A stretch of 5,915 nucleotides of DNA. It comes from Clostridia bacterium (GTDB taxonomy: Bacteria; Bacillota_A; Clostridia; TANB77; CAG-508). The stretch covers positions 1 through 5,915 of the forward strand of contig JAGATI010000151.1 of assembly GCA_017621295.1 (NCBI GenBank). The letters are read 5' to 3'. Below, piece by piece: positions 1 through 5,833 of the stretch. Under the pieces are notes generated by a model. The model did no database searches and had not been told where the DNA came from. It saw only the letters and a list, made by a program, of their open reading frames with translations. The stretch's first letter is position 1, and every line of letters starts with the position of its first letter. Position numbers and translations under genes: made by a program.

Positions 1-37
1 ATGTTTTTGACATTAATTTGTTATCTTCTAATTCCAT
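1..37 (-). CDS. 5' end of an unidentified minus-strand gene (partial)
   Basis: Reading the minus strand, an ATG at 37-35 opens a frame running off the window edge, giving MELEDNKLMSKT. It is preceded by a strong ribosome binding site (TGGAGGTG, the complement of 43-50) at normal spacing, and by promoter-like elements further upstream. Only 12 codons are visible, so no function can be assigned. The strong start signal is the main reason to believe it is a real gene, divergent from the antitoxin-toxin pair. Confidence 0.55.
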   Translation of the reverse strand, partial: MELEDNKLMSKT

Positions 38-54
38 AAATTCACCTCCAATAG

Positions 55-70
55 TTATAGTATACTATAA
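55..70. repeat. 16-bp perfect palindrome, possible operator
   Basis: TTATAGTATACTATAA reads the same on both strands. It lies in the divergent intergenic region and overlaps the -10 of the minus-strand gene, so it could be a site for a dimeric regulator. Since it is almost all A/T and contains -10-like hexamers on both strands, chance is a fair alternative. Confidence 0.3.
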
Positions 71-88
71 TTATCTATGAAAATTCAA
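59..88 (-). promoter_or_regulatory. Promoter for the minus-strand gene
   Basis: On the minus strand, TTGAAT (complement of 83-88) is followed after 18 bases by TATACT (complement of 59-64), a reasonable sigma-70/SigA type promoter. Transcription would begin near 52, leaving only a very short leader that just contains the ribosome binding site. The -10 lies inside the 16-bp palindrome at 55-70. Confidence 0.4.
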
Positions 89-101
89 TAGATTTAAATA
101 C

Positions 102-130
102 TTGCTCATAAAGAAAATTGATGGTATAAT
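102..130 (+). promoter_or_regulatory. Promoter of the antitoxin-toxin module
   Basis: TTGCTC at 102-107 and a perfect TATAAT at 125-130 are separated by 17 bases, and TGG directly before the -10 makes it an extended -10 (TGn) element. The expected transcription start is near 137, about 50 bases before the antitoxin start codon. This is a strong vegetative-type promoter for the small ORF and the zeta toxin. Confidence 0.7.
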
Positions 131-157
131 ACAAAAAAATATAACAGAAAGGGGAAA

Positions 158-178
158 ATGTTAGTGGTTAGCTAACAT
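158..178 (+). promoter_or_regulatory. Leader inverted repeat before the antitoxin gene
   Basis: ATGTTAG (158-164) and CTAACAT (172-178) form a perfect 7-bp stem with a 7-base loop. Inside it lies the 10-bp palindrome GTTAGCTAAC (167-176). It sits between a GGGG tract (151-154) and the start codon at 189. It could be a DNA operator for autoregulation or an RNA hairpin that shapes translation initiation. The symmetry is visible in the sequence; the role is inferred. Confidence 0.4.
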
Positions 179-188
179 TAGTAGAGAA

Positions 189-386
189 ATGGGAGATAAT
201 GTTAAATTTGAAGTCGCATTAGAAGTAATATCAATGTATATATCAATTGCTATTGCAAATAATGATATGGAACTTGCGGAAAGATTAAAAAAAGAGAAAA
301 AAGAAATGTATTTAGGGAATAATAAACTTGTAGAAAAGGTTATTGATGAATATGGTAAGAAAATAAAAGATAATTTGGGGGTATAA
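189..386 (+). CDS. Small helical protein, probable antitoxin of the zeta toxin
   Basis: A 65-residue, charged, probably all-helical protein directly upstream of a zeta-family toxin, with two bases between its stop and the toxin start. Position and size match the short antitoxins that neutralise zeta kinases by blocking the ATP site, as epsilon does in the epsilon/zeta system. The sequence shows an N-terminal hydrophobic helix (residues 8-24) and a basic/acidic C-terminal half. There is no helix-turn-helix, so it is not a PezA-type repressor. No alternative in-frame ATG exists upstream, because a TAG at 162-164 closes the frame. The ribosome binding site before 189 is weak (AGAG), unlike most genes in the window. 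The antitoxin role rests mainly on gene order, since I see no clear homology to epsilon. Confidence 0.7.
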   Translation: MGDNVKFEVALEVISMYISIAIANNDMELAERLKKEKKEMYLGNNKLVEKVIDEYGKKIKDNLGV

Positions 387-388
387 AA

Positions 389-1321
389 GTGATTAGAGAT
401 TTAACAGAGAAAGAAATACTGGAAATAGAAGAATTAAAGAAAAATTTAGAAACTGAACAAGCGTTAGAAGAATTATATAAAAATGCAAAATTGTCAATAT
501 TTGATGTAGAACCAGAGAAAAATGGGAATCCAATTGCTGTTGTAACAGGAGGTCAGCCAGGTTCAGGAAAAAGTGGTTTAGTCAAACTAGCAGTTAAAAG
601 ATTTACAGAAGCATATAAAGACTATATAATACTTGATGTAGATCAATATAGAGGAGCATGTACAGGCGCAAATATTATACTAGAAAAGTATCCTGAATTT
701 TATTCTGATTTAACAGATGGTGCAGTAGGTAAGGTTATGGCAAGATTAATAGAAGATGCCATAAATGGAGGATATAATTTTATATTTGAAGGAACAATGG
801 GGAAATCAGCAGATATAATTGATAAGTTAAAAAAATCAGATAAGAATTTTGATATTTTAGCACAATTAATGGCTGTATCAAGAGAAGAATCATTAATCTC
901 AATAATTGATAGATATATTGGAATGAAAAATTCAATGTATTTTGGAAGATTAACATCTATCAAAGCACATGATGATAGATATTATAATTTTCCAAATGTT
1001 GCAGCGACATTAGAGGATAAAGGTGCCATTGTAGAGGTATATGAAAGAGGAGGTCTAAGAGATGATTTTCCGCAAATAATATATCGTACAAATAATTCAA
1101 AGAATAAATATAAAAGTACAATTGAAGCTTTAAAAGCAGGAAGAAAAAATAGTTTAAGAGAATGTATGGAAAATGGCGTAGAACTTAGAATGAAAAGATT
1201 AAGAGCTCAGATGGAATTATTAGAAACATCGTCAGGAGCACTTGATGAATTAAGAGATATAGAAGCTATAATAGGTGATTCATATGAAGCTTGGAAGACT
1301 AATGATGAAATAGGTATTTAA
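389..1321 (+). CDS. Zeta-family toxin (UDP-GlcNAc kinase-like P-loop protein)
   Basis: A 310-residue P-loop kinase of the zeta toxin family. Characterised zeta toxins phosphorylate UDP-N-acetylglucosamine at the 3'-hydroxyl and so block peptidoglycan synthesis. Visible motifs are the Walker A GGQPGSGKS (54-62), DVDQYR (83-88) whose second Asp fits the catalytic base, FEGT (133-136) fitting the substrate-binding Glu/Thr, and arginines R165 and R175 in the place of the phosphate-binding arginines. The protein is somewhat longer than the shortest zeta toxins, with a charged helical C-terminus from about 240. The start is GTG at 389, preceded by GGGGG at 377-381. Spacing to the upstream ORF implies translational coupling. 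All key residues are present, so it is probably active. The exact substrate is inferred from the family. Confidence 0.88.
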   Translation: MIRDLTEKEILEIEELKKNLETEQALEELYKNAKLSIFDVEPEKNGNPIAVVTGGQPGSGKSGLVKLAVKRFTEAYKDYIILDVDQYRGACTGANIILEKYPEFYSDLTDGAVGKVMARLIEDAINGGYNFIFEGTMGKSADIIDKLKKSDKNFDILAQLMAVSREESLISIIDRYIGMKNSMYFGRLTSIKAHDDRYYNFPNVAATLEDKGAIVEVYERGGLRDDFPQIIYRTNNSKNKYKSTIEALKAGRKNSLRECMENGVELRMKRLRAQMELLETSSGALDELRDIEAIIGDSYEAWKTNDEIGI

Positions 1322-1354
1322 TATAAAAAGTATCATAAAAATGCGCAAAAGTGC

Positions 1355-1383
1355 TTGACAAATACAAAAAAATAGTGTAAAGT
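1355..1383 (+). promoter_or_regulatory. Promoter of ylxM-ffh
   Basis: A consensus TTGACA at 1355-1360, a 17-base spacer and TAAAGT at 1378-1383 form a strong SigA-type promoter. Transcription should begin near 1390, about 28 bases before the YlxM start codon. It separates the housekeeping operon from the toxin module, although no clear terminator lies after the toxin gene. Confidence 0.75.
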
Positions 1384-1417
1384 ATATTAGCATTACAAAA
1401 AGAAAGGAATGCCTATA

Positions 1418-1762
1418 ATGGAAAAAAATGTCCAAATAAGTATGTTATGCCAAATATATGGAAAATTATTAACAGATAAACAATTTGAGCTAATAGATGA
1501 TTATTATAATAATGATTTATCTTTATCTGAAATAGCAGAAAATAATAAAATAACTAGGCAAGCAGTTAGGGATATTATAAAAAAGGGCGAGAAGAAACTT
1601 TTTGAATATGAAAAAGAACTGAAAGTTATGGAAAAAATGTTAAATCAAGAAAAAAAACTTAAAAATATAATACAGGATTTAGAAAATTTAAAGCAAAACT
1701 TAAGTTTTAATGATAATAAAAAAATAGACGAAATAAAGATTAAATTAGAAAGCTTAATTTAA
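1418..1762 (+). CDS. ylxM: YlxM family helix-turn-helix protein, SRP-associated
   Basis: A 114-residue protein of the YlxM/p13 family, which is encoded next to ffh in most Firmicutes and has been linked to signal recognition particle function in streptococci. The N-terminal part (LLTDKQFELIDDYYNNDLSL, about residues 17-36) followed by SEIAENNKITRQAVRDIIKK resembles sigma-factor region 4, with the recognition helix near 45-58. The remainder is a long charged coiled coil. An in-frame ATG exists at 1409, but the AAAGGA ribosome binding site at 1403-1408 abuts it, while spacing to the ATG at 1418 is right and matches the usual MEK start of the family. It is followed 45 bases later by ffh. Confidence 0.88.
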   Translation: MEKNVQISMLCQIYGKLLTDKQFELIDDYYNNDLSLSEIAENNKITRQAVRDIIKKGEKKLFEYEKELKVMEKMLNQEKKLKNIIQDLENLKQNLSFNDNKKIDEIKIKLESLI

Positions 1763-1807
1763 AATTAAAATAAAATGTCAGTAGGTTTTAGTTAAGGAGG
1801 ATGAAAT

Positions 1808-3168
1808 ATGGCTTTTGAAGGAATATCCTCAAAATTTCAAGAAATAACTAGAAAGCTAAAAGGAAAAGTAAGAATTACAGAATCAGATTTAAAAGAAATG
1901 CTAAGAGAAGTAAAACTTGCATTACTAGAAGCAGATGTTAATTATAAAATCGTAAAAGAATTTATAAGTCAAATTCAAGAAAAAGCGCTAGGTCAAGATG
2001 TATTAAAATCACTAACACCAGGTCAACAAGTTATTAAAATAGTAAAAGATGAATTAGTAGAATTACTAGGTGGTACAGAAAGTAAAATTAATTTTACACC
2101 AAATCCACCAACAATAATTATGATGGTTGGTCTTCAAGGTAGTGGTAAAACAACAACATCTGGTAAACTTGCTAATATATTAAGAAAACAAGGTAAAAAG
2201 CCACTTTTAGTAGCTTGTGATGTATATAGACCAGCAGCTATTAAACAATTACAAGTAGTAGGGGCTCAACTTAATATACCAGTATATGCAAATGAAACTA
2301 CTAAAGATGTTGTACAAATTGCAAAACAAGCAGTAAATGTAGCAATTAGCAAATTAAATGATGTTATTATTTTAGATACAGCTCGGAAGATTACATATAG
2401 ATGAAGAGCTAATGCAAGAGCTAAAAAACTTAAAATCAAGTGTTAAACCACATGAAATACTATTAGTTGTAGATAGTATGACAGGTCAAGATGCAGTAAA
2501 TGTAGCCAGAAGCTTTAATGAAAGTTTAGGTATAGATGGTATAGTTCTTACAAAATTAGATGGTGATACTCGTGGTGGTGTAGCAATATCTACAAAAAAA
2601 GTAACAGGTAGACCAATAAAATATGCAGCTACAGGAGAAAAATTAAGTGATATAGAAGAGTTTCATCCAGAAAGAATGGCTTCAAGAATTCTAGGAATGG
2701 GTGATGTTCTTTCAATAATAGAAAAAGCAGAAGAAACCTTTGATGAAGAAGAAGCTTTAAAATTAGAAAAACAGCTTAGAAAAAAAGAATTAGACCTAGA
2801 TGATTATTTAATGCAATTAAGACAAGTCAAAAAAATGGGCTCATTTTCATCAATATTAAAAATGATACCAGGTATGAATCAAATTAAAGATTTAAAAGTT
2901 GATGATAATGAATTTAATAGAATAGAAGCAATAATATGTTCAATGACAGCTAAAGAAAGAAAAAATCCAAAACTACTAAATGCAAGTAGAAGAAAAAGAA
3001 TAGCAATGCGGTAGTGGAACAACAGTTCAAGCAATAAACAAATTTATGGAATCATTTGAGATGACACAAAAAATGATGAAAAAGATGCAAGGTGGCAAAA
3101 GTATGAAAAACATGATGAAAAATTTTAAAGGTATGAATCCAAATGATTTAAAAAATTTAAAATTCTAG
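1808..3168 (+). CDS. ffh: Signal recognition particle protein Ffh, read across two +1 frameshifts
   Basis: Ffh is the SRP GTPase; it binds 4.5S/6S RNA and signal sequences and delivers nascent membrane proteins to FtsY. The gene starts at ATG 1808 behind AAGGAGG (1794-1800). It runs in three frames: 1808-2383, 2385-3008 and 3010-3168 (stop TAG 3166-3168). Skipping C2384 and C3009 gives 452 residues, the normal family length. Motifs seen are G1 GLQGSGKTT (108-116), DVYRPAA (138-144), G3 DTAGR (190-194, with G193 at shift 1), G4 TKLDGD (248-253), and GEKLSDIEEFHPERMASR (276-293). The M domain runs from about 308, with ASRRKRIAMGSG (392-403, G401 at shift 2) and a Met-rich C-terminus. Unshifted reading stops at TGA 2402-2404 or, after shift 1, at TAG 3012-3014. 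No other damage is visible, so a decayed pseudogene is unlikely for an essential gene. Sequencing error is the main rival explanation. Confidence 0.9.
2381..2404 (+). other. ffh +1 frameshift site 1 (GCT-C-GGA), unshifted stop TGA
   Basis: The upstream frame reads GCT CGG AAG ATT ACA TAT AGA TGA. Skipping C2384 gives GCT GGA AGA TTA CAT ATA GAT GAA, which encodes the expected AGRLHIDE of the GTPase G3 motif. Skipping T2383 instead would also give Ala-Gly. There is no homopolymer and no Shine-Dalgarno-like stimulator just upstream, and the GCT tRNA would re-pair poorly at +1. The zero-frame codon at the slip is CGG. Confidence 0.8.
3006..3014 (+). other. ffh +1 frameshift site 2 (ATG-C-GGT), immediate unshifted stop TAG
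   Basis: The middle frame reads GCA ATG CGG TAG. Skipping C3009 gives ATG GGT AGT GGA ACA ACA GTT CAA, encoding the conserved MGSGTTVQ of the SRP-RNA-binding region. The zero-frame codon at the slip is again CGG and is directly followed by a stop. Without the shift the protein loses its last 52 residues, including the end of the M domain. Confidence 0.8.
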
Positions 3169-3529
3169 ATTTGATTTTAAATTCAAATATTAAAAATATA
3201 TTATAAATTTAAGATTTCAAAATTGAATGTTAAAATATAAATAAATTTTAAAAGTTATATTGTAGTTAAGAATTTAAAACTCTAAAAATTTTTTTCATAA
3301 ATTTTGTAAAAATTAAATTATTTATATTTAAAATTCAGTAATATATTTTTACTTAAAAGCTAATGAGTTTATTAAAGAAATTGTATAAGAATTATAAGAA
3401 CTAAAAACAGAAATTAAATGATTTAAAATTTGAATAGTTTTAAGTTTAAATTATTTAAAATTTAAAATATAAATTTTTGTTACTAAAAAATTGTTATTAA
3501 TATTTAAAATACATAAAACTTAGTGGGAG
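3169..3529. other. AT-only gene-free spacer between ffh and rpsP
   Basis: About 360 bp made almost entirely of A and T, rich in recurring TTTAAAATT/ATTTAAAATT words. I find no ORF with a ribosome binding site, no tRNA or other structured RNA, and no G/C-rich terminator stem. A weak A/T stem (ATTTGA 3169-3174 with TCAAAT 3183-3188) follows the ffh stop. A possible rpsP promoter lies at the 3' end. Confidence 0.6.
3477..3506 (+). promoter_or_regulatory. Weak candidate promoter for rpsP
   Basis: TTGTTA (3477-3482) and TATTTA (3501-3506) are 18 bases apart, about 30-60 bases before the rpsP start. In such AT-rich DNA promoter-like matches are common, so this is only a candidate. A local promoter would make sense given the long spacer after ffh. 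Confidence 0.25.
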
Positions 3530-3538
3530 GTGAAAAAG

Positions 3539-3772
3539 ATGGTAAAGATTAGATTACAAAGACAAGGTGCAAAAAAAGCTCCATTCTATCATATAGTTGT
3601 AGCAGATTCAAAATCTCCAAGAGATGGTAAAATAATAGAAAAAATAGGAACATACAATCCTATGACAGAACCAGCTACAATCGTTTTAGATAATGAAAAA
3701 GTAGCTACATGGATAAAAAATGGTGCAAAACCTACAGATACTGTAAAAGCTTTAATAGAAAAAGCAAAATAA
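3539..3772 (+). CDS. rpsP: 30S ribosomal protein bS16
   Basis: A 77-residue protein with the diagnostic bS16 opening [20 protein letters not shown], then [10 protein letters not shown] and IEKIGTYNP, and normal family length. It binds 16S rRNA early in 30S assembly. An in-frame GTG at 3530 would add three residues, but it lies within the GGGAGGTG ribosome binding site (3525-3532). The ATG at 3539 has ideal spacing and matches the universal MVKI start. It is the first gene of the rpsP-khpA-rimM-trmD-rplS run. Confidence 0.96.
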   Translation: MVKIRLQRQGAKKAPFYHIVVADSKSPRDGKIIEKIGTYNPMTEPATIVLDNEKVATWIKNGAKPTDTVKALIEKAK

Positions 3773-3811
3773 AACTTTAAAGTTTAAGCCTTTAAGAAAG
3801 AAGGTAAATAC

Positions 3812-4042
3812 ATGAAAGATGTTTTAGAATTAATTGTTAAAAATCTTGTAAATAATCCAGATTCTGTACAAATTACTGAAAATACTACAGATTATTCTAT
3901 AGAATTAAAAGTAAAAGTAGATAAAGTTGATATGGGAAAGGTTATTGGAAAACAAGGTCGTATAGCAAAAGCAATTAGAACAGTTATTAAATCTTTAGCA
4001 GCAACTGAAAAGAAAAAAGTTGATATAGAATTTTTAGATTAA
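3812..4042 (+). CDS. khpA: KH-domain RNA-binding protein KhpA
   Basis: A 76-residue single KH-domain protein (YlqC family). The RNA-binding GxxG loop is GKQG at 46-49, inside MGKVIGKQGRIAKAIRT, and length matches the family. In Gram-positive bacteria KhpA pairs with KhpB/Jag and affects cell division and RNA binding. It lies 39 bases after rpsP, behind an AAGG at 3801-3804, and ends 12 bases before rimM, the usual gene order. Confidence 0.93.
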   Translation: MKDVLELIVKNLVNNPDSVQITENTTDYSIELKVKVDKVDMGKVIGKQGRIAKAIRTVIKSLAATEKKKVDIEFLD

Positions 4043-4054
4043 GAGGAATTATAT

Positions 4055-4561
4055 ATGCACGATTATCTTGAAATAGGTCAAATTGTAAATACATTTGGTG
4101 TAAAAGGAATGGTAAAGGTAAATCCTTTTACAGATGATATAACAAGATTTGAAAAATTAAAAACAGTATATATTTGTAAAAAGTCTTCTATGGAAGAAGT
4201 GGAAATAGAAGAAGTAAAATATCATAAAAATATGGTTTTACTAAAACTAAAAGGCATAGATGATATGAATTTAGCGGAAAAGTACAAAGGTATGTATTTA
4301 AAAATACATAGAAAAGATGCAATTAAACTTCCAAAAGATACATATTTTATTGCAGATTTAATTGGTTTAGAAGTATATACAGATGAAGGTGTTTTACTTG
4401 GAAAAGTAGATGACATATATAATACAGGAAGTAATGATATATATGTTGTAAAAGATGAACTTGGAAAACAAGTATTACTTCCAGGAATTAAAGAAGTTCT
4501 AAAAGATATTAACTTAAGTGAAGAAAAAATAATTGTTCACTTAATAAAAGGTTTAATATAA
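4055..4561 (+). CDS. rimM: Ribosome maturation factor RimM
   Basis: A 168-residue RimM, which binds bS19/16S rRNA in the 30S head and helps late subunit assembly. The N-terminal barrel shows IGQIVNTFGVKGMVKV (7-22). The C-terminal PRC-barrel begins near YFIADLIGLEV (97-107) and contains TGSNDIYVV (124-132) and LLPGIKEVL (141-149). AGAGGA lies about six bases before the ATG. Length and domain order are normal, and no damage is seen. Confidence 0.94.
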   Translation: MHDYLEIGQIVNTFGVKGMVKVNPFTDDITRFEKLKTVYICKKSSMEEVEIEEVKYHKNMVLLKLKGIDDMNLAEKYKGMYLKIHRKDAIKLPKDTYFIADLIGLEVYTDEGVLLGKVDDIYNTGSNDIYVVKDELGKQVLLPGIKEVLKDINLSEEKIIVHLIKGLI

Positions 4562-4583
4562 TTAATTAAAAATGGAGGAATTT

Positions 4584-5276
4584 ATGAAGTTTGATGTGCT
4601 AACACTCTTTCCAGAAAGCTTTGAGCCAATAAAACAAAGCATATTAGGAAGAGCTTTAGAAAAAAATCTAATTAGTTTAAATCTAATAAATATTAGAGAT
4701 TTTTCAAAAGATAAGCATAAAAAAGTTGATGATACTCCATATGGTGGTGGAGCAGGAATGGTTATAAAACCAGATGTTGTATATGATGCATATAAATCTG
4801 TAGAAGATAAAAATGCAAAAGTAATATATTTATCACCACAAGGGAATGTATTAAATCAGAAAAAAGTTGAATCTCTTAGTAAAGAGGAACATCTAATTCT
4901 ATTATGCGGACATTATGAAGGAATAGACCAAAGAGTAATTGATGAAATAGTAGATGAAGAAATTTCAATAGGTGATTATGTGTTAACAGGTGGAGAAATA
5001 CCAGCAATGGTGTTAATTGATTCTGTTAGTAGATATGTAGAAGGAGTACTTACAAAAGAATCTATAAAAGAAGAATCTTTTTCTAACAATCTTCTAGAAT
5101 ATCCACAATATACAAGACCAGAAATTTTTTTAAATAAAAAAGTTCCAGAAGTATTACTATCTGGTCACCATGAAAATATTCGCAAATGGAGAGAAGAACA
5201 ATCTTTAAAAAATACGTATCAGAAAAGACCAGATCTTTTAAATGAAAAGAAAATAAATAATATGGTTAAAAATTAG
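4584..5276 (+). CDS. trmD: tRNA (guanine-37-N1)-methyltransferase TrmD
   Basis: A 230-residue SPOUT methyltransferase that makes m1G37 in tRNAs reading CNN codons (Leu, Pro, Arg CGG) using S-adenosylmethionine, preventing +1 frameshifting. Motifs are MKFDVLTLFPESF at the start, DDTPYGGGAGM (49-59), YLSPQG (82-87), GHYEGIDQR (109-117), IGDYVLTGGE (129-138), YTRP (176-179) and SGHH (193-196). The last motifs form the trefoil knot and C-terminal domain. An in-frame ATG at 4572 overlaps the GGAGG ribosome binding site (4574-4578), so the ATG at 4584 is preferred. It is intact. Since G37 methylation is specific to tRNAs such as the CGG reader, its role is relevant to the ffh frameshifts. Confidence 0.95.
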   Translation: MKFDVLTLFPESFEPIKQSILGRALEKNLISLNLINIRDFSKDKHKKVDDTPYGGGAGMVIKPDVVYDAYKSVEDKNAKVIYLSPQGNVLNQKKVESLSKEEHLILLCGHYEGIDQRVIDEIVDEEISIGDYVLTGGEIPAMVLIDSVSRYVEGVLTKESIKEESFSNNLLEYPQYTRPEIFLNKKVPEVLLSGHHENIRKWREEQSLKNTYQKRPDLLNEKKINNMVKN

Positions 5277-5292
5277 TAGATACAAAATAAAA

Positions 5293-5340
5293 GGTATTAG
5301 GAGCCTAAAAATAAGTCCTAAAATAAGAAAGGGAGGAGAA
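5293..5340 (+). promoter_or_regulatory. rplS leader with alternative hairpins
   Basis: TTAGG at 5297-5301 can pair with CCTAA at 5304-5308, but with only a two-base loop. TTAGGA at 5297-5302 can pair instead with TCCTAA at 5316-5321. The two are mutually exclusive and lie just before the GGGAGGAG ribosome binding site (5331-5338). Firmicutes often carry an L19 autoregulatory leader upstream of rplS. The location fits, but I cannot confirm a match to the family consensus. Confidence 0.35.
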
Positions 5341-5345
5341 TATCG

Positions 5346-5825
5346 ATGGATATCATAAAATCAATAGAACATGAACAATTGAAAAATAAGATACCTGTCC
5401 TTAAAGTTGGTGATACAGTAAAAGTACATCAAAGAATTAAGGAAGGAAACAGAGAAAGAATCCAAGTATTCGAAGGAATTATAATTAAAAAACAAGGTGG
5501 CGGAATTAACGCTACATTTACAGTAAGAAGAGTAGCATATGGTGTAGGAGTAGAAAAAACATTTTTAGTTCACTCACCTATGATGGAAAAAGTAGAACTA
5601 GTAAGAGTAGGTAAAGCAAGAAGAGCAAAACTATACTATTTAAGAGATAGAGTAGGTAAAGCTGCTAAGACTAAAGAAGATATTGGTGCAAGAATTGAAA
5701 ACAAAGAAATTACTTTAAAAGAAGAAATTTCACCAGTAGAAGAAGTAGTAGAAGAAGTAGTAGAAGAAGTTCCAGTAGTAGAAACAGAAGCTGTAGCTAC
5801 AGAAGAAGTTAAAGATGCTGAATAA
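5346..5825 (+). CDS. rplS: 50S ribosomal protein bL19 with acidic C-terminal tail
   Basis: bL19 lies at the 30S-50S interface. The core (1-111) shows [20 protein letters not shown] (21-40), [13 protein letters not shown] (41-53), [16 protein letters not shown] (58-73) and [19 protein letters not shown] (90-108). The usual family ends near 115 residues, but this one has 159. The added tail (about 112-159) is Glu/Val-rich and built partly from a tandem VEEV repeat. The ribosome binding site GGGAGGAG ends eight bases before the ATG, and the stop is TAA 5823-5825. Identity is certain; the tail's role is unknown. Confidence 0.95.
   Translation: MDIIKSIEHEQLKNKIPVLKVGDTVKVHQRIKEGNRERIQVFEGIIIKKQGGGINATFTVRRVAYGVGVEKTFLVHSPMMEKVELVRVGKARRAKLYYLRDRVGKAAKTKEDIGARIENKEITLKEEISPVEEVVEEVVEEVPVVETEAVATEEVKDAE
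5736..5771 (+). repeat. Three tandem 12-bp repeats in the rplS tail
   Basis: GTAGAAGAAGTA occurs at 5736-5747 and 5748-5759, and as GTAGAAGAAGTT at 5760-5771. The units are in frame and each encodes Val-Glu-Glu-Val. The near identity at the DNA level points to recent slippage expansion of the acidic tail. Confidence 0.9.
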
Positions 5826-5833
5826 TAATTAGA

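Noticed and set aside
700..963. 87-codon minus-strand ORF inside the zeta toxin gene
   Set aside because: It lies wholly antisense to a well-supported gene, has no convincing ribosome binding site and encodes nothing recognisable; it is a shadow of AT-rich coding.
1343..1354. Small GCGC/GTGC stem after the zeta toxin as a terminator
   Set aside because: Only four pairs with one wobble and no T-run; it also overlaps the start of the ylxM promoter region.
1409..1417. ATG at 1409 as the ylxM start
   Set aside because: It directly abuts the AAAGGA ribosome binding site; the ATG at 1418 has proper spacing and matches the family start.
1808..3014. ffh fragments as two separate genes
   Set aside because: The second frame's first ATG (2412) is an internal methionine of the G domain with no ribosome binding site, and the fragments join exactly at conserved motifs.
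1808..3168. ffh as a decaying pseudogene
   Set aside because: Apart from two same-type +1 sites, all motifs and the full family length are present, and the gene is essential with intact neighbours. Not excluded if a second ffh exists elsewhere.
3363..3404. 13-codon ORF in the ffh-rpsP spacer
   Set aside because: No ribosome binding site and too short to distinguish from chance in A/T-rich DNA.
4222..4416. 64-codon minus-strand ORF inside rimM
   Set aside because: Antisense shadow of rimM, without start signals or recognisable motifs.
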